Source of the DNA: Chromatiaceae bacterium
GTDB taxonomy: Bacteria > Pseudomonadota > Gammaproteobacteria > Chromatiales > Chromatiaceae
DNA length: 64,000 nucleotides
Assembly (NCBI GenBank): GCA_024235415.1
Contig: JACKML010000004.1
Coordinates: 62,001 to 126,000 of the forward strand
Direction of reading: 5' to 3'
A model generated the notes under the pieces. That model was given only the letters and a program-made list of their open reading frames with translations. It did no database searches and was not told the DNA's origin. Below are positions 18,585-30,020 of the stretch, in pieces; the stretch's first letter is position 1, and the number at the start of each line of letters is the position of its first letter. The translations under genes and the position numbers were made by a program.

Positions 18585-19003
18585 AGGGGGAAATCGGCCA
18601 CCGAGGTATCGCGGTTGCCGATCACCCTTACGCGCAATACCTTTGTGTTCGACGGCAGGCGCGGCACCAGCCAGGCATCGCCGCGCGAGGCGGCGAGATA
18701 GGAACCCAGCTCACCGCCATCGGCCGACAGGGCGACCAGTTCAACGCGCGTGATATCAGCCGTTTCCAGCCCTGTCTGACGCACGGCGAGACCGCCCGGG
18801 ACTGGCCCGAGCAGCACGGCGCGGTCGCCGGCCACCGCGGCACATGGCAGCGCCCCCGGTCGACACGAAGACTCGGCCTTGAGAAACACAAAGGGTTCGG
18901 CCTCGAACACACGGTGCGTCTTACGACCGATCTGGCCCCAGCTCAACGCGAGCCCGACCGCGACGATGACGAAAAAAATCCAGTAACTAGCCTGCCTTGT
19001 CAT
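18581..19003 (-). CDS. Small membrane-anchored hypothetical protein
   Basis: I do not recognise the family. From the ATG at 19003 it has 140 residues: a short basic start, one hydrophobic segment (about 7-23, WIFFVIVAVGLALSWG), then a predicted non-cytoplasmic domain with a Cys pair (SCRPGALPC), which could form a disulfide. It overlaps the end of the Nudix/ThiE gene by 17 nt and appears to be the last gene of the secA-argJ-mutT operon. Its TAG stop lies within a REP repeat. The frame extends upstream to 19045, but that would lengthen the overlap. Confidence 0.7.
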   Translation of the reverse strand: MTRQASYWIFFVIVAVGLALSWGQIGRKTHRVFEAEPFVFLKAESSCRPGALPCAAVAGDRAVLLGPVPGGLAVRQTGLETADITRVELVALSADGGELGSYLAASRGDAWLVPRLPSNTKVLRVRVIGNRDTSVADFPL

Positions 19004-19943
19004 CAACCCACAACCCGCGAATGCCAGCGACACCCTGTGCGCCATGCCGCCAGGCGGTATCGAGCAGCGCCGGCTGCATCCCGCCGAGTGCGAACACCGG
19101 CATGCTCGCTGCGTCTACCAGGGCGGCAAATCTGTCCCAGCCGAGCGGCTCGGCGTCCGGGTGACTGCGCGTGGGCAGGACCGGTGACAACAACGCAAAG
19201 TCGGCCCCCACCTTGGCCGCCTGCACAAGATCTTCAGCATCGTGACAGGACGCGGCGAGCAGATGTGAGGCACTCAGCGGGCGCGTCTGGTGTGCGTGCA
19301 ACTCGCGGCTGTTCAGGTGCAGGCCATCGGCACCGATCGCACGCGCCGTCTCGGCGTTGCCGTTGAACAGCACGCTGGCATGATGCGAGTGGCACAGGGC
19401 ACAGGCCTCTCGCCCAATGCGCACCAGGTCATCTTCGGAGAGATCGAACAGACGCAATTGCACCAGCCTGATGCCACTGTTCAGGCTGGCTTCGAGCGCC
19501 TGCATGAAGCGCTCTCGCTCGCCCACCTGTGGCGGCGTGATCAGGTACAGGGGGGGCAGACGCAACGCCATGACGATCGGCACATCCGCGGCCGGCATCG
19601 GGTAGTCGGTCAATGCCCGCCGCTCCACCCAGGCCAGCGGCTGACCTTCGCGACCGACCGGTTGGCCGCTCCAGGCATCGACCCTGTGGACGTCCAACAG
19701 CACGCTGCGATCGGGATAGTGATGGGTGATACGGATCAGCGGCCGGTGGGCGACGACCTCGATGCCGAGCTCCTCGTGCAACTCACGTGCGAGCCCCGCC
19801 GCCACGGATTCACCGGGTTCCAGCTTGCCGCCGGGAAACTCCCACAGCCCCCCTTGATGGGTGTCGTCATGCCGCCTGGCCAGCAATACCCGGCCGGCAT
19901 CATCGATCAGCGCGGCAGCGGCGACATGAATGATGGGGGTCAA
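18987..19943 (-). CDS. Nudix hydrolase (MutT) fused to a thiamine phosphate synthase-like domain
   Basis: A 318-residue two-domain protein. The N-terminal part (about 1-130) is MutT-like, with a complete Nudix box from Gly39 to Ile61 (GGKLEPGE through RELHEELGI). The C-terminal part (about 132-315) resembles TenI/ThiE, a TIM barrel that joins the thiazole and pyrimidine moieties of thiamine (LYLITPP, GADGLHLNSREL, HDAEDLVQAAKVGADFALLSPV). MutT removes 8-oxo-dGTP in E. coli. The fusion is known in several Gammaproteobacteria. Whether the ThiE-like half is catalytically active is not clear from sequence. Confidence 0.9.
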   Translation of the reverse strand: MTPIIHVAAAALIDDAGRVLLARRHDDTHQGGLWEFPGGKLEPGESVAAGLARELHEELGIEVVAHRPLIRITHHYPDRSVLLDVHRVDAWSGQPVGREGQPLAWVERRALTDYPMPAADVPIVMALRLPPLYLITPPQVGERERFMQALEASLNSGIRLVQLRLFDLSEDDLVRIGREACALCHSHHASVLFNGNAETARAIGADGLHLNSRELHAHQTRPLSASHLLAASCHDAEDLVQAAKVGADFALLSPVLPTRSHPDAEPLGWDRFAALVDAASMPVFALGGMQPALLDTAWRHGAQGVAGIRGLWVDDKAG

Positions 19944-19956
19944 GCCACTGCCCCGT

Positions 19957-21144
19957 TCAGCTACGGTACTCGGCGTTGATCTTCACGTAGTCATACGAAA
20001 GATCGCAGGTCAGCACCTCGACCTCGGTATCGCCCCTGGCGAGGTCGATGCGGATTTCGATGTCACTCTGTTTCATCACCGCCTTGCCTGCCTCCTCGGT
20101 ATAGCCGGGGTCACGGCCGCCACCGCTGACGATGCAGGCATCCCCCAGCCAGATACGGATACTGTCGACGTCGAGTCCGGTGACGCCGGCCCTGCCGACT
20201 GCCGCCAGGATACGCCCCCAGTTGGGATCGGAGGCGAACAGCGCCGTCTTGACCAACGGCGAATGGGCCACCGCGTAGGCAACGAGGCGCGCTTCCGCAA
20301 CATCGGCGGCAGACTGCACATGCACACGCACCAGCTTGGTCGCACCCTCACCGTCACGCACGATCATCTCCGCCAGTTCTGCGCACACGGCCTGCACAGC
20401 CCCTGACAGCAGTTGGCCATCGGGCGAATCCATGGCCTCGACGGCAATGCCGGAGGCGCCGCTGGCCAGCAGCACACAGGCGTCGTTGGTCGAGGTGTCA
20501 CCATCGACCGTGATGCTGTTGAAAGAGCGATCGACGGCATGGTTCAACATCGCCTGCAGCACCGGCTGCGGCACCTGCGCATCGGTGGCGACATACGCCA
20601 GCATGGTTGCCATGTCGGGGCAGATCATCCCGGACCCCTTGGTGATGCCGGTGACGGTGACGCTGCCGCCCGCCAACCGGACCTCGCGCGACGCCAGCTT
20701 GGGCACAGTGTCAGTGGTCATGATGGCAGCCGCGGCGCGTGCCCAGTTGTCCTCGGTCAGCCCGGACAACAGCGTCGGCACCGCATTGGCGAACGGATCG
20801 ACGGGCAGGTCCTGGCCGATCACCCCGGTCGAAAAAGGCATCACCTGACTCATCGCGCAACCGGCCATACCGGCGAGCAGGCGGCAGGTCTCGCGCGCTG
20901 CGCGCAGGCCCGGCACACCGGTGCCGGCATTGGCGTTGCCGGAGTTGGTCAGCAGATAGCGGATAGACCCCTTGGCCAGATGCTCGCGCGCGACCGTCAC
21001 CGGCGCCGCGCAGAAGGCATTGCGGGTAAACACTGCGGCACAGGTGCCGCCTTCGGCGACCTCGATGAGCAGCAGATCATCGCGTCCCTTGTAACGGATA
21101 CCGGCAGCGGCCACCGCCAGTCGAATTCCCCGAACCTCGTACAT
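19957..21144 (-). CDS. argJ: Bifunctional glutamate N-acetyltransferase / ornithine acetyltransferase
   Basis: Recycles the acetyl group between acetylornithine and glutamate in arginine synthesis. The 395-residue precursor carries the self-cleavage site KGSGMICPDMATML at 169-182, with Thr180 as the expected nucleophile after processing. N-terminal VTVAREH and LLTNSGNANA segments and C-terminal SDPNWGR are also typical. It is on the minus strand 42 nt after secA, followed 13 nt later by the Nudix/ThiE gene, as in related Gammaproteobacteria. Confidence 0.96.
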   Translation of the reverse strand: MYEVRGIRLAVAAAGIRYKGRDDLLLIEVAEGGTCAAVFTRNAFCAAPVTVAREHLAKGSIRYLLTNSGNANAGTGVPGLRAARETCRLLAGMAGCAMSQVMPFSTGVIGQDLPVDPFANAVPTLLSGLTEDNWARAAAAIMTTDTVPKLASREVRLAGGSVTVTGITKGSGMICPDMATMLAYVATDAQVPQPVLQAMLNHAVDRSFNSITVDGDTSTNDACVLLASGASGIAVEAMDSPDGQLLSGAVQAVCAELAEMIVRDGEGATKLVRVHVQSAADVAEARLVAYAVAHSPLVKTALFASDPNWGRILAAVGRAGVTGLDVDSIRIWLGDACIVSGGGRDPGYTEEAGKAVMKQSDIEIRIDLARGDTEVEVLTCDLSYDYVKINAEYRS

Positions 21145-21186
21145 GGAAATCTCTCCGTCCGATCGCCCGGCCGTCGCCGGCGATGT

Positions 21187-23991
<2,805 letters not shown>

Positions 23992-24070
23992 GGATTTACG
24001 ACCTTCCAGGACGAGCAAAAACGAAGGCCGGAATGATAACCCAATCGGCTGTTCACCCGGCCGCCAACAC

Positions 24071-24095
24071 AAGAAAAAACCCGCTAAAGCGGGTT
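24071..24095 (-). terminator. Intrinsic terminator between the M23 peptidase gene and secA
   Basis: On the minus strand, a 7-bp stem (AACCCGC / GCGGGTT) with loop TTTA is followed by an uninterrupted T run. It lies 24 nt after the M23 gene stop and 76 nt before the secA start, so secA should have its own promoter. Confidence 0.88.
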
Positions 24096-24118
24096 ATCAG
24101 GCGATCAGAACGCTTGGC

Positions 24119-25045
24119 TCACTGGGAGCGGACATAGCGTAGGGGGTCGACGTTCTTGCCATCGCGGTGCACTTCGAAATGCACATGCGGACCGCTCGAA
24201 CGCCCGGTACTGCCGAGCAGCGCGATGGTCTGACCCTTGCTGACCACATCACCGGCGCGCACCAGATTTTCCTTGTTGTGGCCATACAAGGTCGTGTAAC
24301 CGTCGACGTGACGGATCTCGACCAGGTTGCCATATCCAGACGCCTTCTCCGCACGCACCACGACACCGGCAGCGACGGCGACCACGTCGGAACCACGCTT
24401 GCCGGCAAAATCCACGCCGCGGTGATAAGACTTCTTGCCATTGAACGGATCAGTACGCTTGCCATAACCCGATGACATCCAGCCCTGCTTCACCGGGCGA
24501 CCTGAGGGCATCACATCGGCCATCACCTTGCGGTTCATCAACACCTGCTCGAGGGCGCTGAGCTTTTCCTCACGATCAGCGAGCACGCCGGAGATGCGCT
24601 CCATCTCGGTGCTAAGGTCATTGAGGCCCAGACTGTCTCCCGGCACGCTTTCCTCGGCACCACCCAGCGGCGGCGCTGACGCAAAATCGAACTCACCGCG
24701 ATCAAGTTTGCCGACATCCACCAGCCGGTCACCCAACGCGTCAAGACGCATCACATGTGCCTGCAACTCGGCGATCTTGAGCGCCAGCGCATCGAGATGG
24801 GCGCGTTGCTCCGCCTTGGCGTCGGCGATCACGCGGCGTTCCGCGTCGAGCATCTGGTAGACCTCGGCGTTTGCGGTCTCGACACCGCTGCGGATGCCAT
24901 ATTGCTCGCCGAGCTGATACCCGCCCCACAGGGTGGTTGCGGTCACGGCAAGTACCGTCAGGCCGGCCAGCGCGGCGGCGCGCGGCATACAGATATCGAT
25001 GCTGCCGGTGCGTTTACAGAAGTCGGAAAGAAAAATGATCTTCAT
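24119..25045 (-). CDS. Membrane-anchored M23 (LytM-type) peptidase
   Basis: A 308-residue protein with a single N-terminal membrane segment (about 22-42), a long coiled coil (about 60-175, rich in Ala, Glu and Leu) and a C-terminal M23 domain. Zinc ligands are visible: the HxxxD-type motif in HRGVDFAG and the HxH in GPHVHFEVHRDG. It probably cuts peptidoglycan cross-bridges or activates amidases in the periplasm; the His and Asp ligands are intact, so an active enzyme is more likely than an EnvC/NlpD-type activator. It lies between secA and lpxC, as in many relatives. Confidence 0.9.
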   Translation of the reverse strand: MKIIFLSDFCKRTGSIDICMPRAAALAGLTVLAVTATTLWGGYQLGEQYGIRSGVETANAEVYQMLDAERRVIADAKAEQRAHLDALALKIAELQAHVMRLDALGDRLVDVGKLDRGEFDFASAPPLGGAEESVPGDSLGLNDLSTEMERISGVLADREEKLSALEQVLMNRKVMADVMPSGRPVKQGWMSSGYGKRTDPFNGKKSYHRGVDFAGKRGSDVVAVAAGVVVRAEKASGYGNLVEIRHVDGYTTLYGHNKENLVRAGDVVSKGQTIALLGSTGRSSGPHVHFEVHRDGKNVDPLRYVRSQ

Positions 25046-25128
25046 TGGTTTCTCGCTCGGCCTTTCAGCCTATCGACCTCTAACGGTGTACTCTTTAACC
25101 CGTGACTCTTCGCTCCGAGACCCGTTTC

Positions 25129-25566
25129 ATGGCCCGCAGCCCCAAGTCGGTTCGCCACCTGCTTAAAGACAAACCAACGCTCAAGTTGCTTGAACTCGAA
25201 ATCAGCGCCCAGAAGGCACTGTTGGCAAAGGTCCGGCGTCTGTTGCCCGACGACCTTGCCCCGCACTGTGCCGCAGCCCAATTGCACGGGCCGCAGTTGG
25301 TGCTGCATACGGATTCACCCGTCTGGGCTACCCGCCTGCGCTATCTTGCACCGCAAGTGCTGAGTCTATTGCGCTCAGATTTTCCGTCATTGAGCGAAGT
25401 CAAGATCAGGGTGTTGATCCCCAGACCGGCGGCCCGGCCACCCCGACGACCTGCACACAAATCCGATGTCGCCGCGGCGATTATCCACGACAGTGCGCTC
25501 GACACCAAACCCCAACCACTGAGGGACGCCCTGCTACGCCTCAGCGAGGCATTAAAACGCCATTAA
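25129..25566 (+). CDS. DciA-like DUF721 protein
   Basis: A 145-residue basic protein with a DUF721-type core (about 15-110: KLLELEISAQKALLAKVRRLLPDDLAPHC, ATRLRYLAPQVLSLLRS). This family includes DciA, the helicase operator that loads DnaB in bacteria lacking DnaC. I place the start at the ATG at 25129; a GTG at 25102 would add nine residues. It is divergent from the M23 gene and convergent with lpxC. The long basic Pro/Arg linker (PRPAARPPRRPAHK) before the last helix may bind DNA. Confidence 0.75.
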   Translation: MARSPKSVRHLLKDKPTLKLLELEISAQKALLAKVRRLLPDDLAPHCAAAQLHGPQLVLHTDSPVWATRLRYLAPQVLSLLRSDFPSLSEVKIRVLIPRPAARPPRRPAHKSDVAAAIIHDSALDTKPQPLRDALLRLSEALKRH

Positions 25567-25578
25567 AACAATGAATTA

Positions 25579-25614
25579 CCCTCACCCTAACCCTCTCCCG
25601 CCTGCGGGAGAGGG
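25579..25614. repeat. CCCTCTCCC-type palindromic repeat, fourth copy
   Basis: CCCTCACCCTAACCCTCTCCC, a short loop, then GGGAGAGGG: the same family as 11398-11562. It lies between the converging 3' ends of the DciA-like gene and lpxC and may serve as a two-way transcription end. The first 21 bases form the left arm. Confidence 0.8.
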
Positions 25615-25642
25615 TATGAGGATACGCGTCGCGCGTTTCACA

Positions 25643-26554
25643 TTATGAAACGTGAGCCGGCTTCATATACGAGATGGGCGCCCGCTCGGCATCCTCGAAC
25701 GTAACCTCTTCCCAGGTCTCGGGCTGGGTGATCAACGTCTTGAGCAGACGGTTGTTCAGTTCATGGCCAGACTTGTAGCCGCTGAATGCGCCGATCAGGC
25801 TGTGACCGAGCAGGTACAGGTCACCGATCGCGTCCAGGATCTTGTGCTTCACGAACTCGTCCTCGTAACGCAGCCCATCCTCGTTGAGGACGCGGAAATC
25901 GTCGACAACGATCGCATTGTCCATGCTGCCGCCCAGCGCAAGGCCATTCTCCCGCAGCATTTCGATGTCACGCAGGAAACCGAAGGTACGCGCCCGGCTC
26001 ACTTCCTTGACGAACGACGTCGAGGAAAAATCGATCACCGAGCGGCGGCTCTCCTCGCTCATCGCCGGGTGATCGAAGTCGATACCGAAACTGACCTTGA
26101 ACCCGCTGAACGGTTCGAAACGCGCGATCTTGTCACCTTCGCGGACCTCGACCGGGCGCTTGATGCGGATAAAACGCTTGGCGACGTTCTGCTCCTCGAC
26201 ACCTGCTGACTGGATGAGGAACACGAAAGGCCCGGCGCTGCCGTCCATGATCGGCACCTCGGCAGCACTCACGTCGACATAGGCGTTGTCGATGCCCAGC
26301 CCGGCGAATGCCGACAGCAGGTGTTCGACCGTCGAGATGCGGGCGCCGTCCTTGGTCAGCGTGGTCGACAGGCGCGTATCGCCGACGTTCTCCGCCTTGG
26401 CCGGGATATCCACCGGCGGCTCGAGGTCGACCCTACGAAACACGATTCCGGTGTCCGGCGCCGCCGGGCGAAGGGTCAGATAGACCTTCGCCCCGGTGTG
26501 CAGGCCAACGCCGGTGGCGCGAATCACGTTTTTCAATGTGCGCTGCTTAATCAT
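25643..26554 (-). CDS. lpxC: UDP-3-O-acyl-N-acetylglucosamine deacetylase
   Basis: Zinc amidase for the committed step of lipid A synthesis. The 303-residue protein has zinc ligands His78 (STVEHLLSA), His237 and Asp241 (KHKILDAIGD) and the active-site His264 (KSGHELNN), at almost exactly the E. coli positions. It is the last gene of the dcw cluster, 196 nt after ftsZ. That gap is long enough for its own promoter, though I see no convincing hexamers. Confidence 0.98.
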   Translation of the reverse strand: MIKQRTLKNVIRATGVGLHTGAKVYLTLRPAAPDTGIVFRRVDLEPPVDIPAKAENVGDTRLSTTLTKDGARISTVEHLLSAFAGLGIDNAYVDVSAAEVPIMDGSAGPFVFLIQSAGVEEQNVAKRFIRIKRPVEVREGDKIARFEPFSGFKVSFGIDFDHPAMSEESRRSVIDFSSTSFVKEVSRARTFGFLRDIEMLRENGLALGGSMDNAIVVDDFRVLNEDGLRYEDEFVKHKILDAIGDLYLLGHSLIGAFSGYKSGHELNNRLLKTLITQPETWEEVTFEDAERAPISYMKPAHVS

Positions 26555-26750
26555 GAACCTGGGCTCTCCGAATCAAAATTCCGTTATTTTTCAGCTATTA
26601 AGCCTACTACATCGCGGAATCTCGACGACGCAGTGTGATAGTGATCCCCCGACACCTGCTTAGGGAATACCCTTATTGTCAACTTTAATGACATTGCGAT
26701 CAAGCAAAAATGTCAATGCCTCCCATTACGAGAAACCACGCAAGTCGCAT

Positions 26751-27926
26751 CTAGTCCGCCTGGCGACGCAGAAATGCGGGGATATCCAGGTACTCCATGT
26801 TCTTGCTGGCAGCGGCCTTGACGAAGTCGTTGGCCGTCTTGGGATTACGCCGGATATTGGTTGGCACTTCGAGCGAAGTGTAATCGAGATTGTCGGTCTC
26901 GGTCGCGTCATTGCTGACCAGACGAACCGGCTTGATCTCCACTTCCGGTTGCTTCACCACTACCGTCACCTCTTCACCAAGTCCGGTCGCGACCACGGTC
27001 ACCCGCATCTCGTCGACCATTTCCGGGTCGATGACCGTACCGACGACGACGGTCGCATCATCGCGCGCAAACTCCTTGACCGTGTTGCCGACCTCGTCGA
27101 ACTCACCGATCGCCAGATCAAGTCCGGCAGTGATGTTGACCAGTATGCCGCGAGCGCCAGACAGGTTGATATCCTCCAGCAACGGGCTGCGGATCGCCAG
27201 CTCGGCGGCCTCGCGGGCACGCTTCTCACCGCTCGCACGGCCGGTACCCATCATCGCGACGCCCATCTCAGACATCACCGTGCGCACGTCGGCGAAGTCG
27301 ACGTTGATCAGACCCGGCCGCGTGATCAGCTCAGCGATACCCTGCACAGCGTTCAGCAGTACGTCGTTGGCCGCCTTGAAGGCATCGAGCAGCGACGTGG
27401 TCTTGCCCAGCACCGACAACAGTTTCTCGTTGGGGATCGTAATCAGCGAATCGACATGCTCCGACAATCTGGCGATGCCTTCTTCTGCGATACGCAGACG
27501 CTTGCCGCCTTCGAAGCTGAACGGCTTGGTCACGACGGCCACGGTCAGGATCCCGAGTTCCTTGGCCACCTCGGCAACCACAGGGGCTGCACCGGTGCCG
27601 GTCCCGCCACCCATGCCGGCCGTGATGAACACCATGTCGGCACCTTCCAACGCTTCGTAGATACGGTCGCGATCCTCCATCGCGGCCTCGAACCCGCGGT
27701 CCGGATTGGCACCTGCGCCAAGCCCACGGGTCACGTTTGAACCCAGCTGCAATGCAGTACGGACCTCGGTGTTCTTCAGTGCCTGTGCATCTGTGTTCGC
27801 GCAGATGAACTCGACACCCTCGATGTTCGAACGCAGCATATGGTTCACGGCATTGCCGCCACCACCGCCGACGCCGATTACCTTGATCACTGCGTTCTGG
27901 CTATCCACATCCATCAACTCAAACAT
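26751..27926 (-). CDS. ftsZ: Cell division protein FtsZ
   Basis: Tubulin-like GTPase that forms the division ring. From the ATG at 27926 there are 391 residues. The tubulin signature GGGTGTG is at 106-112 and the T7 loop is in VDFADVRTVMSEMG. The conserved C-terminal peptide YLDIPAFLRRQAD, which contacts FtsA, ZipA and ZapD, ends the protein. A zapD gene is also in this window. It lies 55 nt after ftsA. Confidence 0.98.
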   Translation of the reverse strand: MFELMDVDSQNAVIKVIGVGGGGGNAVNHMLRSNIEGVEFICANTDAQALKNTEVRTALQLGSNVTRGLGAGANPDRGFEAAMEDRDRIYEALEGADMVFITAGMGGGTGTGAAPVVAEVAKELGILTVAVVTKPFSFEGGKRLRIAEEGIARLSEHVDSLITIPNEKLLSVLGKTTSLLDAFKAANDVLLNAVQGIAELITRPGLINVDFADVRTVMSEMGVAMMGTGRASGEKRAREAAELAIRSPLLEDINLSGARGILVNITAGLDLAIGEFDEVGNTVKEFARDDATVVVGTVIDPEMVDEMRVTVVATGLGEEVTVVVKQPEVEIKPVRLVSNDATETDNLDYTSLEVPTNIRRNPKTANDFVKAAASKNMEYLDIPAFLRRQAD

Positions 27927-27981
27927 TTTCCTCTCCTCCAGCTGCCGACCCACCCCTCGCCGGGGGCAAAGTCCGATTTGA

Positions 27982-29217
27982 TTAAAAGTTCCCCTGGAAC
28001 CAGCTCTTCATCCGGTTCCAAACCGATTTGAGACTGCCACCACCCACACTCTCGGGCAGCCGTGCCGCCCGGTTCCGATGGCCAAACAACAGCAAGCCCA
28101 CGCCAGTGGCATGAATGGGATTGCGCACAACATCCACCAGGCCGGTCACGTACTGGGGAATACCCAGCCTTACCGGCATGTGAAAAACCTCTTCCGCCAG
28201 GTCGATAAGCCCCTCCATCTTGGCGCTGCCACCGGTCAAGACGACGCCGCCGGCCACCAGGTCTTCGAAACCCGAACGGCGTAACTCCGATTGGATCAGG
28301 GTGAGCAGTTCCTCGTAACGCGGCTCGACCACCTCGGCCAGGGTCTGGCGAGACAATCGGCGCGGCGGCCGGTCGCCGATGCTCGGCACCTCGATGGTCT
28401 CGTCGGGACTGGCGAGCTGCGTCAGCGCACAGGCGTACTTGAGCTTGATCTCTTCGGCATGCTGCGTCGGCGTGCGCAACGCCACGGCAATGTCATTGGT
28501 CACCTGATCGCCGGCGATCGGGATCACCGCCGTATGACGGATGGAGCCGCCAGTGAATACCGCGATGTCGGTGGTGCCTCCGCCGATGTCGACCAGACAG
28601 ACGCCCAGATCCTTTTCATCGTCCTCTAGCACCGAGTAGCTCGACGCCAGCTGTTCGAGTATCAGGTCCTCGACCTCGAGGCCGCAGCGACGCACACACT
28701 TGATGATGTTCTGGGCGGCACTGACCGCGCCCGTCACCATATGGACCCGCGCCTCGAGACGCACGCCGGACATCCCGACCGGGTCGTGAATGCCTTCCTG
28801 GTTATCGATAATGAATTCCTGCGGCAGGATGTGCAGGATCTTCTGGTCAGCGGGTATCGCCACTGCACGTGCCGCGTCGATCACCCGCTCCACGTCCGAG
28901 TGCGACACCTCGCCGTCCTTGATCGGGACGATGCCATGCGAGTTCAGGCTGGAGATATGGCTGCCGGCAATCCCGGCATATACCGCGTCGATCTCCACGC
29001 CGGCCATCAGTTCGGCCTCCTCGACCGCACGCTGAATCGATTGCACAGTCGACTCGATGTTGACCACCACGCCTTTCTTCAGACCACGTGACGGATGCGA
29101 GCCGATCCCGATGATCTCGACCTCGTTGTCCTGCTTGACCTCACCGACGATGGCAACCACTTTAGAGGTGCCGATATCGAGTCCGACGATGATGTTCTTG
29201 TCGGTGCGTTTGACCAT
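27982..29217 (-). CDS. ftsA: Cell division protein FtsA
   Basis: Actin-like membrane tether of FtsZ. Of 411 residues, the N-terminal phosphate-binding loop is GLDIGTSKVVAIVGEV and the SHS2-type 1C domain follows. Later ATP-site motifs are DIGGGTTDIAVF and GGVVLTGGSAKMEG. The C-terminal amphipathic helix (VWNRMKSWFQGNF) that binds the membrane is intact. It overlaps the last base of the ftsQ stop. Confidence 0.97.
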   Translation of the reverse strand: MVKRTDKNIIVGLDIGTSKVVAIVGEVKQDNEVEIIGIGSHPSRGLKKGVVVNIESTVQSIQRAVEEAELMAGVEIDAVYAGIAGSHISSLNSHGIVPIKDGEVSHSDVERVIDAARAVAIPADQKILHILPQEFIIDNQEGIHDPVGMSGVRLEARVHMVTGAVSAAQNIIKCVRRCGLEVEDLILEQLASSYSVLEDDEKDLGVCLVDIGGGTTDIAVFTGGSIRHTAVIPIAGDQVTNDIAVALRTPTQHAEEIKLKYACALTQLASPDETIEVPSIGDRPPRRLSRQTLAEVVEPRYEELLTLIQSELRRSGFEDLVAGGVVLTGGSAKMEGLIDLAEEVFHMPVRLGIPQYVTGLVDVVRNPIHATGVGLLLFGHRNRAARLPESVGGGSLKSVWNRMKSWFQGNF

Positions 29218-30020
29218 CAGACTTTTTCCTGCGTTTTCACTTCATGCGCCGCGGTTCCCTGCGCGGCAGGTTCGCGCCAGCGCACGGCGAAGCCGTGTGC
29301 ATAACGCATATCGATGCGCTCCGGGCGTCGTGCCGGTTGCGCGATCAGGCTCGGATAGACGCGGAAGAACTGTGACAGGCGATATCCGACGTTCTCGCGA
29401 CCGAGCGACAACGTCAGGCCGTCGTCGAACAGCACCCACCAATGGCGACGTTCGTCCAGGCGTATCTCGCGGATCTGCAGATCCCGTGCACGTGCGGCGG
29501 GCACTGAGGTCTGAAGGAACTCAACCACGCGCTGCTCGCTTCCCGCCGGGCCGTCCAGTTTGACCAGCCCAAGATGGCCATCGAGCGAAGGCGGCCTGAA
29601 CACGCCACCACCGATGTTAATCAGTGCGTCCTCACCCCAGCGCGCCAGCGGCACTTCCTCGGTCACCACCATGTTCAGCTTGTCCGGCCAGACACGGCGG
29701 ATACTGACGTCAGCGACCCAGGGCATCTCCAGCACGCGGTTGCGCAGCTTCTGCATGTCGCAACTGAAGAAGCCGCCATCGATCGCCTCCACGACGGTCT
29801 GCTGGATCTCCTCGGGCCTGAGCTCGCGAAAATCACCGTTGACCTGGATGACCCGCAGCGGCAGACGTCCGGGTTGCGACAGGTCAAGGTAGGCAACGAC
29901 ACCCAGGGCCGTCACGACGGCCAGCACGGTCGCGCTGACGACCGCGGCAAACCAGCGCCGCGGCGATGGCTGCTGCGTCTTGCCCGCGGTCTGGCGCCTG
30001 GTGGGTGCACCGGCCATCAA
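29217..30020 (-). CDS. ftsQ: Cell division protein FtsQ
   Basis: Bitopic division protein that bridges FtsK and the FtsBL complex. The 267 residues have a basic cytoplasmic N-terminus, one membrane segment (about 24-47, AAVVSATVLAVVTALGVVAYL), a POTRA domain (about 55-125; LRVIQVNGDFRELRPEEIQQTV) and the FtsQ beta domain. It overlaps ddlB by 4 nt and ftsA by 1 nt. Two adjacent ATGs are possible starts. Confidence 0.94.
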   Translation of the reverse strand: MMAGAPTRRQTAGKTQQPSPRRWFAAVVSATVLAVVTALGVVAYLDLSQPGRLPLRVIQVNGDFRELRPEEIQQTVVEAIDGGFFSCDMQKLRNRVLEMPWVADVSIRRVWPDKLNMVVTEEVPLARWGEDALINIGGGVFRPPSLDGHLGLVKLDGPAGSEQRVVEFLQTSVPAARARDLQIREIRLDERRHWWVLFDDGLTLSLGRENVGYRLSQFFRVYPSLIAQPARRPERIDMRYAHGFAVRWREPAAQGTAAHEVKTQEKV

